NCBI GenBank assembly: GCA_937890575.1
Contig: CALADZ010000120.1
Coordinates: 1-13,260, forward strand
DNA length: 13,260 nucleotides
From: MAG-120531 sp002378585
Lineage (GTDB): Bacteria > Bacteroidota > Bacteroidia > Flavobacteriales > Flavobacteriaceae
Direction of reading: 5' to 3'
The notes beneath the pieces were generated by a model. The model had not been told where the DNA came from. It saw only the letters and a program-made list of their open reading frames with translations, and ran no database searches. This document shows, piece after piece, positions 1 to 7,298 of this stretch (position 1 is its first letter; every line of letters starts with the position of its first letter). The position numbers and the translations under genes are program-made.

Positions 1-300
1 CGCTTGGATGCGATGCACCTAGGTACGGCTCGTCTGCCTAAGTTGACTTTTGAGGCGGCTGATTCTTTACTGGGATTAGATACTCAGAGCTGCATGAATA
101 CGGGGGCTGCTTCGGGGATGGTTTTTGAAATTGAAGGTTGGTATGAAGCCTTAAGCGAGCAATACGGTGATTTAACACTTATTTTAACAGGGGGAGATGC
201 TGAATTTTTGTCTGTGCGTGTAAAAAAAGCCATCTTTGCCGAACCTTATTTTTTGTTGCAGGGCCTCAATGCTTTGCTGGAATACCAAAAGTCACTATGA
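1..300 (+). CDS. coaX: Type III pantothenate kinase, C-terminal fragment (5' end outside window)
   Basis: This is the last ~100 residues of CoaX, the cytoplasmic enzyme that phosphorylates pantothenate in the first step of coenzyme A synthesis. The frame is open from base 1 (RLDAMHLGTARLPKL), so the gene starts upstream of the window; the TTG at position 4 is an internal codon, not a start. Family features visible are the TA-x-LP stretch near the beginning (TARLP), a GMVFEIEGWYEAL helix, and the LTGGDAEFL segment close to the C-terminus. The ATP-binding and catalytic N-terminal half cannot be assessed. The stop overlaps the next start as ATGA (297-300), so translation of the outer-membrane protein gene is probably coupled to coaX. 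The family call rests on these C-terminal motifs plus the gene order coaX, barrel, TPR, lptC that I associate with Flavobacteriia. Confidence 0.85.
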   Translation, partial: RLDAMHLGTARLPKLTFEAADSLLGLDTQSCMNTGAASGMVFEIEGWYEALSEQYGDLTLILTGGDAEFLSVRVKKAIFAEPYFLLQGLNALLEYQKSL

Positions 301-1562
301 ATAAATACTTATTGTTGTTTTGTGCATTGGCCTGGGCAGGAACTTCTTGGTCTCAGCAGTCCACAGTATCACCTTACTCTTTTTTTGGCTTTGGTCAACA
401 ACAACGCGTCAGCACTGCGGAAAATGAGGCGATGGGGGGAATTACGCTCTATGGAGATTCAATACACGGGGCCTTGAATAACCCCGCTTCACTGGGTAAA
501 CTCAAACTCACCGTGTACAGTTTAGGGCTTTCTCGCACCCAATCTGATCTTGCTTCTGATCTAGGTAGTCAATCAGGGTCCTCTACGCGTTTGTCTTATT
601 TGGGCATTGCTTTTCCCATCACCCCAAAAGCTTCTTTTGGTTTTGGGGTAGTTCCTTACGCAGCTATGGATTACAACCTCTTCTCTGAGTCTGAAGATAG
701 TGAGGGGGTGACCAGCAAAAATTTATTTCAAGGAACCGGGGATTGGAGCCGTATGTATTTTTCTGGCGGATGGAATCTAAATAAATACCTTTCTGTAGGT
801 GCTTCGATGAACGCACATTTCGGATATGTGGAAAAGCAGCGCATTCAATCGCTTGACGCACTCATATTGGGAACCTTTGAACGCAAATTTTCCAGAATAC
901 GCGGAATTGGATGGACTTTGGCCGCCAATGCGGAGCTTCCTTTGAGTTCTTCGCTCACTTTGTTCGGAACGGCTCAATTACAAACCGAGGCGTCATTGAC
1001 TTCAGAGAATACATTAGAACTAGGATCAATTGTCATGTCTTCCAACCAGAAAGTAGAGGTCGAGGAGGTTGATTTGAGTGGGTCAGGTATGGTTGAAACG
1101 GATCTTGTGTTGCCTACGGTGACTCGTTTGGGGATAGGTCTAGGCAAAGACATGAGTTGGTTATTGTCTGCTGAATATGAAATGCAGGACATGGGTGCGT
1201 TGCAAAGCGAGTTTTTAACCCAAAGCCAAGTTCAGTATACCCAAGCATCTACCTGGAGAATCGGCGGGTACTGGGTACCTTCGTTTGATACATTTGCCAA
1301 ATATCGACAGCGGATTACCTACCGCTTTGGAGGGTACTTAACCGAAACGGGGATGATTGTTCAAAATCAACCCATCGAAGAGTCTGGCATTACTTTTGGT
1401 GTAGGTTTACCATTGAGCGGCACTTTTTCTAACCTGAATCTAAATGTAGGCGCAGGGAAAAGAGGTACCACCCAAGGAGGTCTGATCGAGGAGCAATTCG
1501 TGAAATTTTCACTTGGGCTCTCCCTAAATGACCGTTGGTTTGTCAAGAGAAAAATAAATTAA
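297..1562 (+). CDS. Outer-membrane beta-barrel protein, function unassigned
   Basis: A 421-residue exported protein. Residues 1-19 form a signal peptide (MNKYLLLFCALAWAGTSWS, then QQ). The mature chain begins with a SPYSFFGFG stretch and an AMGG segment followed by NNPASLGKL, which I recognise from a large set of Bacteroidota outer-membrane proteins loosely related to FadL and PorV-type barrels. The rest alternates polar and hydrophobic residues with many Gly, Ser and aromatic positions, as expected for transmembrane beta strands. It ends in a strand-like stretch (KFSLGLSLNDRWFV). The mature part has no cysteine. The ATG overlaps the coaX stop (ATGA), with no good Shine-Dalgarno sequence, and 39 bases separate it from the TPR gene. 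The ligand or role is unknown. Its position beside lptC and a periplasmic chaperone gene suggests envelope maintenance or small hydrophobic-molecule transport, but this is inference from context. Confidence 0.75.
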   Translation: MNKYLLLFCALAWAGTSWSQQSTVSPYSFFGFGQQQRVSTAENEAMGGITLYGDSIHGALNNPASLGKLKLTVYSLGLSRTQSDLASDLGSQSGSSTRLSYLGIAFPITPKASFGFGVVPYAAMDYNLFSESEDSEGVTSKNLFQGTGDWSRMYFSGGWNLNKYLSVGASMNAHFGYVEKQRIQSLDALILGTFERKFSRIRGIGWTLAANAELPLSSSLTLFGTAQLQTEASLTSENTLELGSIVMSSNQKVEVEEVDLSGSGMVETDLVLPTVTRLGIGLGKDMSWLLSAEYEMQDMGALQSEFLTQSQVQYTQASTWRIGGYWVPSFDTFAKYRQRITYRFGGYLTETGMIVQNQPIEESGITFGVGLPLSGTFSNLNLNVGAGKRGTTQGGLIEEQFVKFSLGLSLNDRWFVKRKIN

Positions 1563-1571
1563 TTATTTTAG
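1539..1571 (+). promoter_or_regulatory. Candidate Bacteroidota promoter upstream of the TPR gene
   Basis: TTTG at 1539-1542 and TATTTTAG at 1564-1571 are separated by 21 bases. They resemble the Bacteroidota -33 (TTTG) and -7 (TAnnTTTG) elements, with one mismatch in the -7 box. The box ends 30 bases before the ATG at 1602. It would give the TPR-lptC-CNNM part of the cluster its own transcription start. Motif matching only; not proven. Confidence 0.35.
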
Positions 1572-1601
1572 CCCCTTTCTAAACGATTAAACTAAGGAAT
1601 T

Positions 1602-2972
1602 ATGAAGCAGTTATTCGCGATGTTGGCCGCCGTAGGTCTGATGAGCACTTCAGTGATGGCTCAGGCCTCTCAAGAGGAGTGTATGACCAACTTGTCTATC
1701 TTTTCAGAGTACGTGAAAGTGAAGAATTTTGATGCTGCCTATGAGCCATGGAAGCAGGTGTATGAAAATTGCCCAGAGCTTAACTACGCTACTTTTTCCT
1801 ATGGAGAACGCATTCTAAACTACCGAATTGATAAGGCAACTGGTGCAGCTAAAGAAGCTGAGGTAAAAGATTTGTTAGATCTAGTGGCTAAAACCCGCAC
1901 TTATTTTCCAGATCGCGCTACACTGGCTGGTGTTTTGATTGATGAGGCCATCATCAAATCGGATAACAAAATGGGGTCAGACCTAGAGGTCTTTCAACTA
2001 TTGGACCGTGCGGTGAATGAAGATGGCGCTAATTTTAAGAACCCTAAAGCGATCTACTTATACTTCTCTGTTTTGGTTGATTTGAATGCTGCAGGTCAAA
2101 AAGATTTGGACGAGGTATTTGCCGCTTATGACGTGGTTAAAGAGAAAATCGATGAGGAGTTTGCTTCTTTGAATAAAACAGCTGCGTCTTTGTCAGACAA
2201 ACAGGATTCTGGGACAGCGCTTACCTCTAGAGAGGAGCGTATGTTGCAAGTGGCTGAAAACAACTCTAAAGTATTTAACCAAATCTCTGAGAGCATTGAT
2301 GTGAAGCTAGGTAACTTAGCTAACTGCGATAACTTGATCCCTTTATACCAAAGAAATTTCGCTGCTAAAAAAGGCGATATCCGTTGGGTTAAAGGTGCGG
2401 TAAGCCGCATGTTTGCTAAAGAATGTACAGATGATCCACTTTTTGTGAAATTGGTAGAGGCGCAAAACGCCTTGGATCCTTCAGCGGATGCCTATTTCTA
2501 CTTGGGTATGTTGAAGCAAAAGCAAGGAAACAACAATGGAGCCGTTGCTGACTTTAACAAGGCTGTTGAGATGGAAGGCGATGCGAAAAAACGCAGCGCT
2601 ATTTTCTACAAAGTAGCTACTACCTACGAAAAGTCTTCTAAGATCAACGCACGCAATTATGCCCAAAAAGCGATTGCTGAAGATTCTTCGAATGGACGCG
2701 CTTATTTGTTGATTGCTCGTTTGTATGCCAATTCAGCGGATGATTGTGGAAAAACCACTTTCGAAAAGCGCGCCATTTATTGGAAAGCAGCTGAGATGGC
2801 CGCCAAAGCCGGAAAAGTGGACTTGTCGATTAAAAACATCGCCAACCGCACTCTGGAAAGCTACAATGCTAAAGCGCCATCAAAGACCGATATATTTGAA
2901 TCTGGACTTGCTGGTCAAACCATCAGCTTCGACTGTTGGGTGGGCGGTAGTGTTCGCGTCCCTTCCATCTAA
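1602..2972 (+). CDS. Exported tetratricopeptide-repeat protein of the lptC cluster
   Basis: A 456-residue, mostly helical protein with a clear signal peptide (residues 1-20, cleavage after VMA). One well-formed TPR unit lies at about residues 294-327 (YFYLGMLKQKQGNNNGAVAD followed by FNKAVEM). A degenerate repeat follows at about 332-362 (FYKVATTYEKSSKINARNYA) and further helical pairs precede it. The mature chain has six cysteines (C27, C57, C242, C275, C382, C445), an even number compatible with disulfides in an oxidising compartment. The N-terminal pattern (C, about 30 residues, NCPELNYA, then GERIL) and the C-terminal FDCWVGGSV motif match my memory of a conserved Flavobacteriia family that sits just before lptC. 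The start is supported by TAAGGAATT before the ATG and by the signal peptide. The stop overlaps the lptC start by one base (TAATG). The protein is probably periplasmic; its binding partner is unknown. Confidence 0.75.
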   Translation: MKQLFAMLAAVGLMSTSVMAQASQEECMTNLSIFSEYVKVKNFDAAYEPWKQVYENCPELNYATFSYGERILNYRIDKATGAAKEAEVKDLLDLVAKTRTYFPDRATLAGVLIDEAIIKSDNKMGSDLEVFQLLDRAVNEDGANFKNPKAIYLYFSVLVDLNAAGQKDLDEVFAAYDVVKEKIDEEFASLNKTAASLSDKQDSGTALTSREERMLQVAENNSKVFNQISESIDVKLGNLANCDNLIPLYQRNFAAKKGDIRWVKGAVSRMFAKECTDDPLFVKLVEAQNALDPSADAYFYLGMLKQKQGNNNGAVADFNKAVEMEGDAKKRSAIFYKVATTYEKSSKINARNYAQKAIAEDSSNGRAYLLIARLYANSADDCGKTTFEKRAIYWKAAEMAAKAGKVDLSIKNIANRTLESYNAKAPSKTDIFESGLAGQTISFDCWVGGSVRVPSI

Positions 2973-3580
2973 TGAGGGGTCGACCACATAAGGTACAAAG
3001 CTTTGCCACAACTGTAGTTGTGGCATTCTTTTTTGTGGCTTGTGGCGGGCATGTGCCTGAGGTGATGGAGACGTCAGGGGATTTGCCTGCGCTGTTGCCC
3101 CAAGGTATTGCCGATTCATTTTCCCTAAACTACTATGAATTGCCGGTCGATAGCCTCGAAGCGCCTTCGTACACCAAGAATGCACAGCATTTGGCTACCT
3201 TGGAGAGTCCACGGTCTTTGGACTACGATCATTTAGCGTTTCCCTTTAAAAAATTTCCTTCTGGTGTAGTGCTCACCGTCTTTGATGCTCAAGGACAGTC
3301 TACCCGCATTACGGCCGATCAGGCAGAGGTGTTTTCCCGAACTAGTTTGGTCAACCTAAAGGGTTCTGTGCACATAGACATGCCCGATGGCAAACGACTG
3401 GAAACCGATCAGCTCTACTGGGACCGAAAAGAAAATTGGATTTTTACCGATGGTTCGTTTGTCTTCACCAATCCTGAGGACCAGACGGTGATGTACGGTA
3501 CGGGTCTGGATTTAAAACGGGATTTTACGTACTTTAACGCCCAGAAAACCTCTGGATTTTTATCCATAAAACAAGACTGA
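2972..3580 (+). CDS. lptC: LPS export periplasmic protein LptC, probable lipoprotein
   Basis: A 202-residue protein whose central and C-terminal part (about residues 85-195) matches the LptC/OstA-like beta-jellyroll pattern: GVVLTVFDAQGQSTRITADQ, AEVFSRTSLVNLKGSVHIDM, LETDQLYWDRKENWIFTDG. LptC passes lipopolysaccharide from the LptB2FG extractor to LptA across the periplasm. The N-terminus has a basic segment, a short hydrophobic run (residues 11-23) and Cys24 in FVAC-GG. This is a plausible lipobox, and the run is too short for a typical transmembrane helix, so the protein is probably lipid-anchored rather than held by the single helix known from enterobacterial LptC. It overlaps the TPR gene by one base upstream (TAATG) and the next gene by one base downstream (TGATG). 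No lptA, lptB, lptF or lptG is in the window. Confidence 0.85.
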   Translation: MRGRPHKVQSFATTVVVAFFFVACGGHVPEVMETSGDLPALLPQGIADSFSLNYYELPVDSLEAPSYTKNAQHLATLESPRSLDYDHLAFPFKKFPSGVVLTVFDAQGQSTRITADQAEVFSRTSLVNLKGSVHIDMPDGKRLETDQLYWDRKENWIFTDGSFVFTNPEDQTVMYGTGLDLKRDFTYFNAQKTSGFLSIKQD

Positions 3581-3786
3581 TGATCAAGATATTGCGCTTT
3601 ACTGAATACCTGTATCTGCTAGTGGCTATCATGGCTGCCTATAAAATCATAACTACATGGGGACAGCCCGACCAACCTCTAGCCCTGATGGGTGTGTTTT
3701 TGTTGGTGTCTGTGGGGATGTTCTTTTTTCGAAGAAATTACCGCAAAAAATTCGAACAACGTCAGCGCGACAACAATCCTTCCTAA
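3580..3786 (+). CDS. Small two-helix membrane protein, uncharacterised
   Basis: A 68-residue protein with two predicted membrane segments, about residues 9-26 (EYLYLLVAIMAAYKIITTW) and 35-50 (LALMGVFLLVSVGMFFF). A strongly basic tail follows (RRNYRKKFEQRQR), which by the positive-inside rule places both ends in the cytoplasm. It is real rather than a chance frame: its start overlaps the lptC stop (TGATG), its stop directly abuts the next gene, and the composition is that of a membrane protein. Similar small two-helix proteins occur, to my recollection, at the same place in other Flavobacteriia. No catalytic motif is visible. It could be an accessory subunit of the CNNM-type protein that follows or of the LPS export machinery; both ideas rest only on gene order. 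Confidence 0.75.
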   Translation: MIKILRFTEYLYLLVAIMAAYKIITTWGQPDQPLALMGVFLLVSVGMFFFRRNYRKKFEQRQRDNNPS

Positions 3787-5076
3787 TTGGACTACGCCGT
3801 ACTTGTCATTATTGTTTCACTGATTTTTTCCGCCTTTTTTTCCGGAATGGAGATCGCTTATATCTCCTCCAACAAGATCCATATTGAGATCGAAAAAAAG
3901 CAGAAAGGCGTACTTGCCGATACGTTAAAACGTTTAACTGAACGTCCCTCAAAGTTTATTGCCGCTATGTTGATCGGCAACAACATCGCTTTGGTGGTGT
4001 ATGGGTTTTACATGGGAGATCTGTTGGTGGAGTGGTTTGCCCAGTGGCCGACTCAGTGGCCCCTGTTGCGCTGGATGGTGGAAGAGGGCGCTTTGGTGAC
4101 CCAAACCATTATTTCCACGCTGGTTATTTTGGTGACCGCCGAGTTTTTACCCAAGGTGCTTTTTCAGATTTACGCCAATACCTTGATAAAAACTTTAGCG
4201 ATACCTGCCTTTGTGTTTTATCAGTTGTTTTCACTGTTTTCCACGTTTGTGATTAAAATCTCAGATGGCATTTTGCGTTTGTTTTTTAACACTAAAGGCG
4301 ATGAAGTTCAGATTGCCTTTTCCAAGGTAGAGCTCGAAGACTACATCCAAGAGCATATGGATCAGGTAGAAGACCAAGATGATGTGGATACCGAAATTCA
4401 GATTTTTCAGAATGCGTTGGAGTTTAGCAATGTGAAAGCTCGGGAGATTATGATCCCCCGCACCGAATTGATGGCCGTAGCGTTGAGTGATCCCCCCAAA
4501 GAGCTGGTCAAGATTTTTTCAGAAACGGGCTATTCAAAATTATTGGTCTATCAAGGGACTATCGACAACATAATCGGTTATGTACACAGCTATGCGTTGT
4601 TTCAAAAACCCAGAACCATCAAAGGAATTTTGATGCCGATAGAGTTTGTGCCCGAAACTATGCTGATCAGTGATATCCTCAATGTGCTGACCAAAAAGCG
4701 CAAGAGTATTGCGGTGGTTCTCGACGAGTACGGAGGTACGTCCGGTATGCTGACCGTGGAGGACATTATCGAGGTGTTGTTTGGCGATATTGAAGACGAG
4801 CACGATTCCGATGACCTCAGGGAAGAAGTTTTAGGGGCTGAAGGGTATATTTTTTCCGCCCGGTTGGAAATTGATTACTTGAATGAAACGTATGGATTTG
4901 CCTTGCCAGAAAGTGAGGAATACACCACACTTGGCGGTTATATCGTCAATGCGCTCGGGGAAATTCCTCAAGCAAAAGAACAGATCGAATTGGGTACTTA
5001 TCGTTTTGATGTATTAGAAGTTTCTGGGAACAAGATAGACGCCGTACAACTCAGGTATTTAGAAAGGGAATCCTAG
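3787..5076 (+). CDS. CNNM/CorC-type membrane protein (DUF21, paired CBS, CorC_HlyC domains)
   Basis: A 429-residue inner-membrane protein. The DUF21/CNNM transmembrane domain spans about residues 1-165, with conserved SGMEIAY (19-25), a GNN motif (64-66) and TAEFLPK (117-123). It is followed by an acidic linker, a CBS pair (about 218-335) opening with IMIPRTEL and closing with DEYGGTSGMLTVEDIIEVL, and a CorC_HlyC domain (about 350-426). Family members are often called hemolysins but are better known as Mg2+ (or Co2+) exporters/homeostasis proteins regulated by nucleotide binding to CBS. The start is TTG, the codon directly after the TAA of the preceding gene in the same frame, so no earlier start exists. 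The first ATG is at residue 21 and would cut off helix 1. It belongs to the same broad family as gliding protein GldE, but its neighbours are not gld genes, so I do not call it GldE. Confidence 0.88.
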   Translation: MDYAVLVIIVSLIFSAFFSGMEIAYISSNKIHIEIEKKQKGVLADTLKRLTERPSKFIAAMLIGNNIALVVYGFYMGDLLVEWFAQWPTQWPLLRWMVEEGALVTQTIISTLVILVTAEFLPKVLFQIYANTLIKTLAIPAFVFYQLFSLFSTFVIKISDGILRLFFNTKGDEVQIAFSKVELEDYIQEHMDQVEDQDDVDTEIQIFQNALEFSNVKAREIMIPRTELMAVALSDPPKELVKIFSETGYSKLLVYQGTIDNIIGYVHSYALFQKPRTIKGILMPIEFVPETMLISDILNVLTKKRKSIAVVLDEYGGTSGMLTVEDIIEVLFGDIEDEHDSDDLREEVLGAEGYIFSARLEIDYLNETYGFALPESEEYTTLGGYIVNALGEIPQAKEQIELGTYRFDVLEVSGNKIDAVQLRYLERES

Positions 5077-5085
5077 CCCTAAGCG

Positions 5086-5117
5086 TTTTATTATCTCAAA
5101 AGAAAATGGTATTTTCG
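5086..5117 (+). promoter_or_regulatory. Weak candidate promoter before the PpiD-like gene
   Basis: The 65-base gap between the CNNM gene and the chaperone gene contains TATTTTCG at 5110-5117, one mismatch from the Bacteroidota -7 element TAnnTTTG. TTTT at 5086-5089 lies 20 bases upstream, as a poor -33 match. The box ends 24 bases before the ATG at 5142. No terminator-like hairpin is visible in this gap, so read-through from the upstream operon is also likely. Confidence 0.3.
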
Positions 5118-5141
5118 CCACCACTTTAATTTTTTGCACGC

Positions 5142-7202
5142 ATGGCAGTATTAGATAAAATTAGAAAAAGAACCACTGTATTGATCGTCATCATCGGTCT
5201 TGCCTTATTTTCCTTTGTAATCTCTGGAATTTTCACCCAAAGTGGGGCCAATGGTCCAGGTTCAGTTGCCGAGGTAAATGGCACTGAAATCTCTTTGGAA
5301 CAGTTCCGACAAAAAATGGAAGCTGCTGCACAACGTGCTGGTGGTCAGGCCTCTTCTGCGCAAATCGCCGAACAGGTTTGGAATGCAGAACTCAGAAAAG
5401 TGTTGATGGAAGAAGCTTTTGAGGATTTAGGTATCGACATCGAAGGAGACCAAATCATCGATTTTTTGGCTACCGTTCCCGGTTATGCTGAAGCACCTGA
5501 ATTCCAAGCGGATGGGGTGTTTGATCCTTCTGTATTTGTGGCTGCTGTTGCCCAGTGGAAGGCCAATGATCCTGCGCGCTACCAAATGTGGTTGCAAGAT
5601 GAACTAGCTATTTCCTTGAGTGCTAAAGAACAATCGTACAACAGCCTTTTGGCGGGTTCTATTTACACCACCGTGTCTGATGCCAAAGCGGCACACAAAA
5701 AAGCCAACGCTCAGGTGGATCTGTCTTTTGTTCAGTTGCCGTACACCTTGATCGCTGATGCTGATTCGGAAGTGAGTGTGGATGAGATCAAAGCCTACAT
5801 GAATAAATACCCTACTCGTTTTGAGCAGGAGGAAGCCCGTACCTTGCGCGCAGTATACATCCAAGAATTGCCTTCTGCAGATGATGAAGCAGTGGTGGAG
5901 CAAGAGACGGCAGCCTTGGTGGACGGATTTAATACCACCCAAGACTTGGGCGCTTTCTTACAAGCTAACTCGGTACAATCATTGGATACGGCTTACTACA
6001 GTGAGCAAAACCTGAACACTTCATTTTCCAAGCAAATCATTGCCAGTGGTGTTGGTCAGACTTATGGACCATACCGCGAAAATGGACAGTTGAAATACAG
6101 TAAGTTACTCGGGGTAAAACCCAATGGTTGGGCACGTGCTAGCCACGTGTTAATCGGTTGGTCTGGAGCAGAACGCATCCGTCCTGATGTAACCAGAAAC
6201 CAAGAGGAAGCACGAGTACGCGCCTTGGAGGTATTGGCCAAAGCCAAAGCTCCAGGAGCTGATTTTGCTGCACTAGCACGCGAGTTTTCTGATGGACCTA
6301 CCGCCCAAAATGGGGGAGATTTAGGATTTTTTGGTCCTGGGGAAATGACCCCAAAATTCAATGACTTCGTCTTTGGTAAGCCTGTAGGCGCTATCGAAAT
6401 GATCGAAACAGAATTTGGCTACCACGTGGTCAAAGTGGAGGAAAAACAATCTTCTTATCAAGTGGCCTATTTGACAAAAGATATTGCTCCTTCTGAGCAG
6501 ACCATCAATGAATTGTTTACCAAAGCAGCTGCTTTTGAGATGGAAGCCACCAAAGATCCCCTCAAATTTGAAGAAGTAGCTAAAGCACAAAATCTTTCGG
6601 TATTCCCGATCAACAAAGTAGGGGCCATGGAAGAGAACCTTCCAGGGATCGGATTGCAAAGAGGTATTGTTCAGTGGTCGTTCTTGCCAGAAACCGAAGT
6701 GGGTGACATCAAGAAATTCAATGTGGCCAATGGCTACGTAATCGTACAGCTCGTGACCAAACTGCGTAAAGGGTTGATGGATCCAGCTGATGCGGCACTT
6801 ACGGTAACTCCCATATTGCGCAACGAGAAAAAAGCGGCTGCGCTCAAGGCTGAGTACCAAGGGTTGAACTTGGAGGCTGCTGCTGCTAAAGCAGGTGTTG
6901 CTGTGCAACAAGCTACAGCGATGACTGCGCAAAGCCCTGTATTGCCTGGAGCTGGAAGAGAGCCATTCGTTGTCGGATATGCCTTTTCTTTAGAGGCTGG
7001 TGCATCTTCAGGACCATTGAAAGGAAACAGCGGTGTATTCTTGGTACAAGTCAACCAAAAACGTTCCGCGGAGGATTTAGCGGACTACAAAGTTTTGGCG
7101 CGTTCTCAAAATGCGGGTCAGATCAACTTAGCTCCTTACCGCGCCTATTCAGCGCGTATGAAGGCAGCTAAAATTGAAGACAATCGCTACTTGTTCTACT
7201 AG
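5142..7202 (+). CDS. PpiD/SurA-like membrane-anchored peptidyl-prolyl cis-trans isomerase
   Basis: A 686-residue periplasmic folding factor. Residues 1-11 are a short basic cytoplasmic start (MAVLDKIRKRT), 12-32 a membrane anchor, and about 40-200 a SurA_N-like chaperone domain beginning with VAEVNGTEISLEQF. A parvulin rotamase domain occupies about 331-436, with the signatures RASHVLI, ADFAALAREFSDGPTAQNGG, DLGFFGPGEM and EFGYHVVKV. A C-terminal region (about 440-686), with a second, degenerate parvulin-like shape, completes it. Length and architecture match the Bacteroidota PpiD-type proteins, which are thought to help exported and outer-membrane proteins fold near the translocon. The full set of parvulin signatures suggests isomerase activity is retained, unlike E. 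coli PpiD, whose domain is largely inactive. There is no cysteine. It is the last gene of the left block and is followed 17 bases later by a strong terminator. Confidence 0.88.
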   Translation: MAVLDKIRKRTTVLIVIIGLALFSFVISGIFTQSGANGPGSVAEVNGTEISLEQFRQKMEAAAQRAGGQASSAQIAEQVWNAELRKVLMEEAFEDLGIDIEGDQIIDFLATVPGYAEAPEFQADGVFDPSVFVAAVAQWKANDPARYQMWLQDELAISLSAKEQSYNSLLAGSIYTTVSDAKAAHKKANAQVDLSFVQLPYTLIADADSEVSVDEIKAYMNKYPTRFEQEEARTLRAVYIQELPSADDEAVVEQETAALVDGFNTTQDLGAFLQANSVQSLDTAYYSEQNLNTSFSKQIIASGVGQTYGPYRENGQLKYSKLLGVKPNGWARASHVLIGWSGAERIRPDVTRNQEEARVRALEVLAKAKAPGADFAALAREFSDGPTAQNGGDLGFFGPGEMTPKFNDFVFGKPVGAIEMIETEFGYHVVKVEEKQSSYQVAYLTKDIAPSEQTINELFTKAAAFEMEATKDPLKFEEVAKAQNLSVFPINKVGAMEENLPGIGLQRGIVQWSFLPETEVGDIKKFNVANGYVIVQLVTKLRKGLMDPADAALTVTPILRNEKKAAALKAEYQGLNLEAAAAKAGVAVQQATAMTAQSPVLPGAGREPFVVGYAFSLEAGASSGPLKGNSGVFLVQVNQKRSAEDLADYKVLARSQNAGQINLAPYRAYSARMKAAKIEDNRYLFY

Positions 7203-7219
7203 TAGTTGACGAGCGTTAT

Positions 7220-7260
7220 AAAAAGAGGGATCCCTGCGGGAGGCAGGGATCCCTCTTTTT
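7220..7260. terminator. Bidirectional intrinsic terminator between convergent genes
   Basis: A perfect 18-bp inverted repeat (7220-7237 with 7243-7260) with a 5-base loop GGGAG. The GC-rich stem core is flanked by A5 on the left and T5 on the right, so it works as a rho-independent terminator read from either strand. It lies 17 bases after the PpiD-like gene and 38 bases after the minus-strand kinase gene. Each arm contains the self-complementary decamer AGGGATCCCT. Confidence 0.92.
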
Positions 7261-7298
7261 GTGGGGTGTTGGTTCGAAAATTCCGAGTGAAACCGGAC

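Noticed and set aside
3787..5076. Identification of the CNNM-type protein as gliding protein GldE
   Set aside because: The domain plan is shared, but no gld gene is nearby and the lptC/ppiD neighbourhood points to the general envelope paralogue.
6321..6932. 203-codon open frame on the minus strand
   Set aside because: It lies entirely antisense to the well-supported parvulin and C-terminal part of the PpiD-like gene, and its translation shows no domain or sensible composition.
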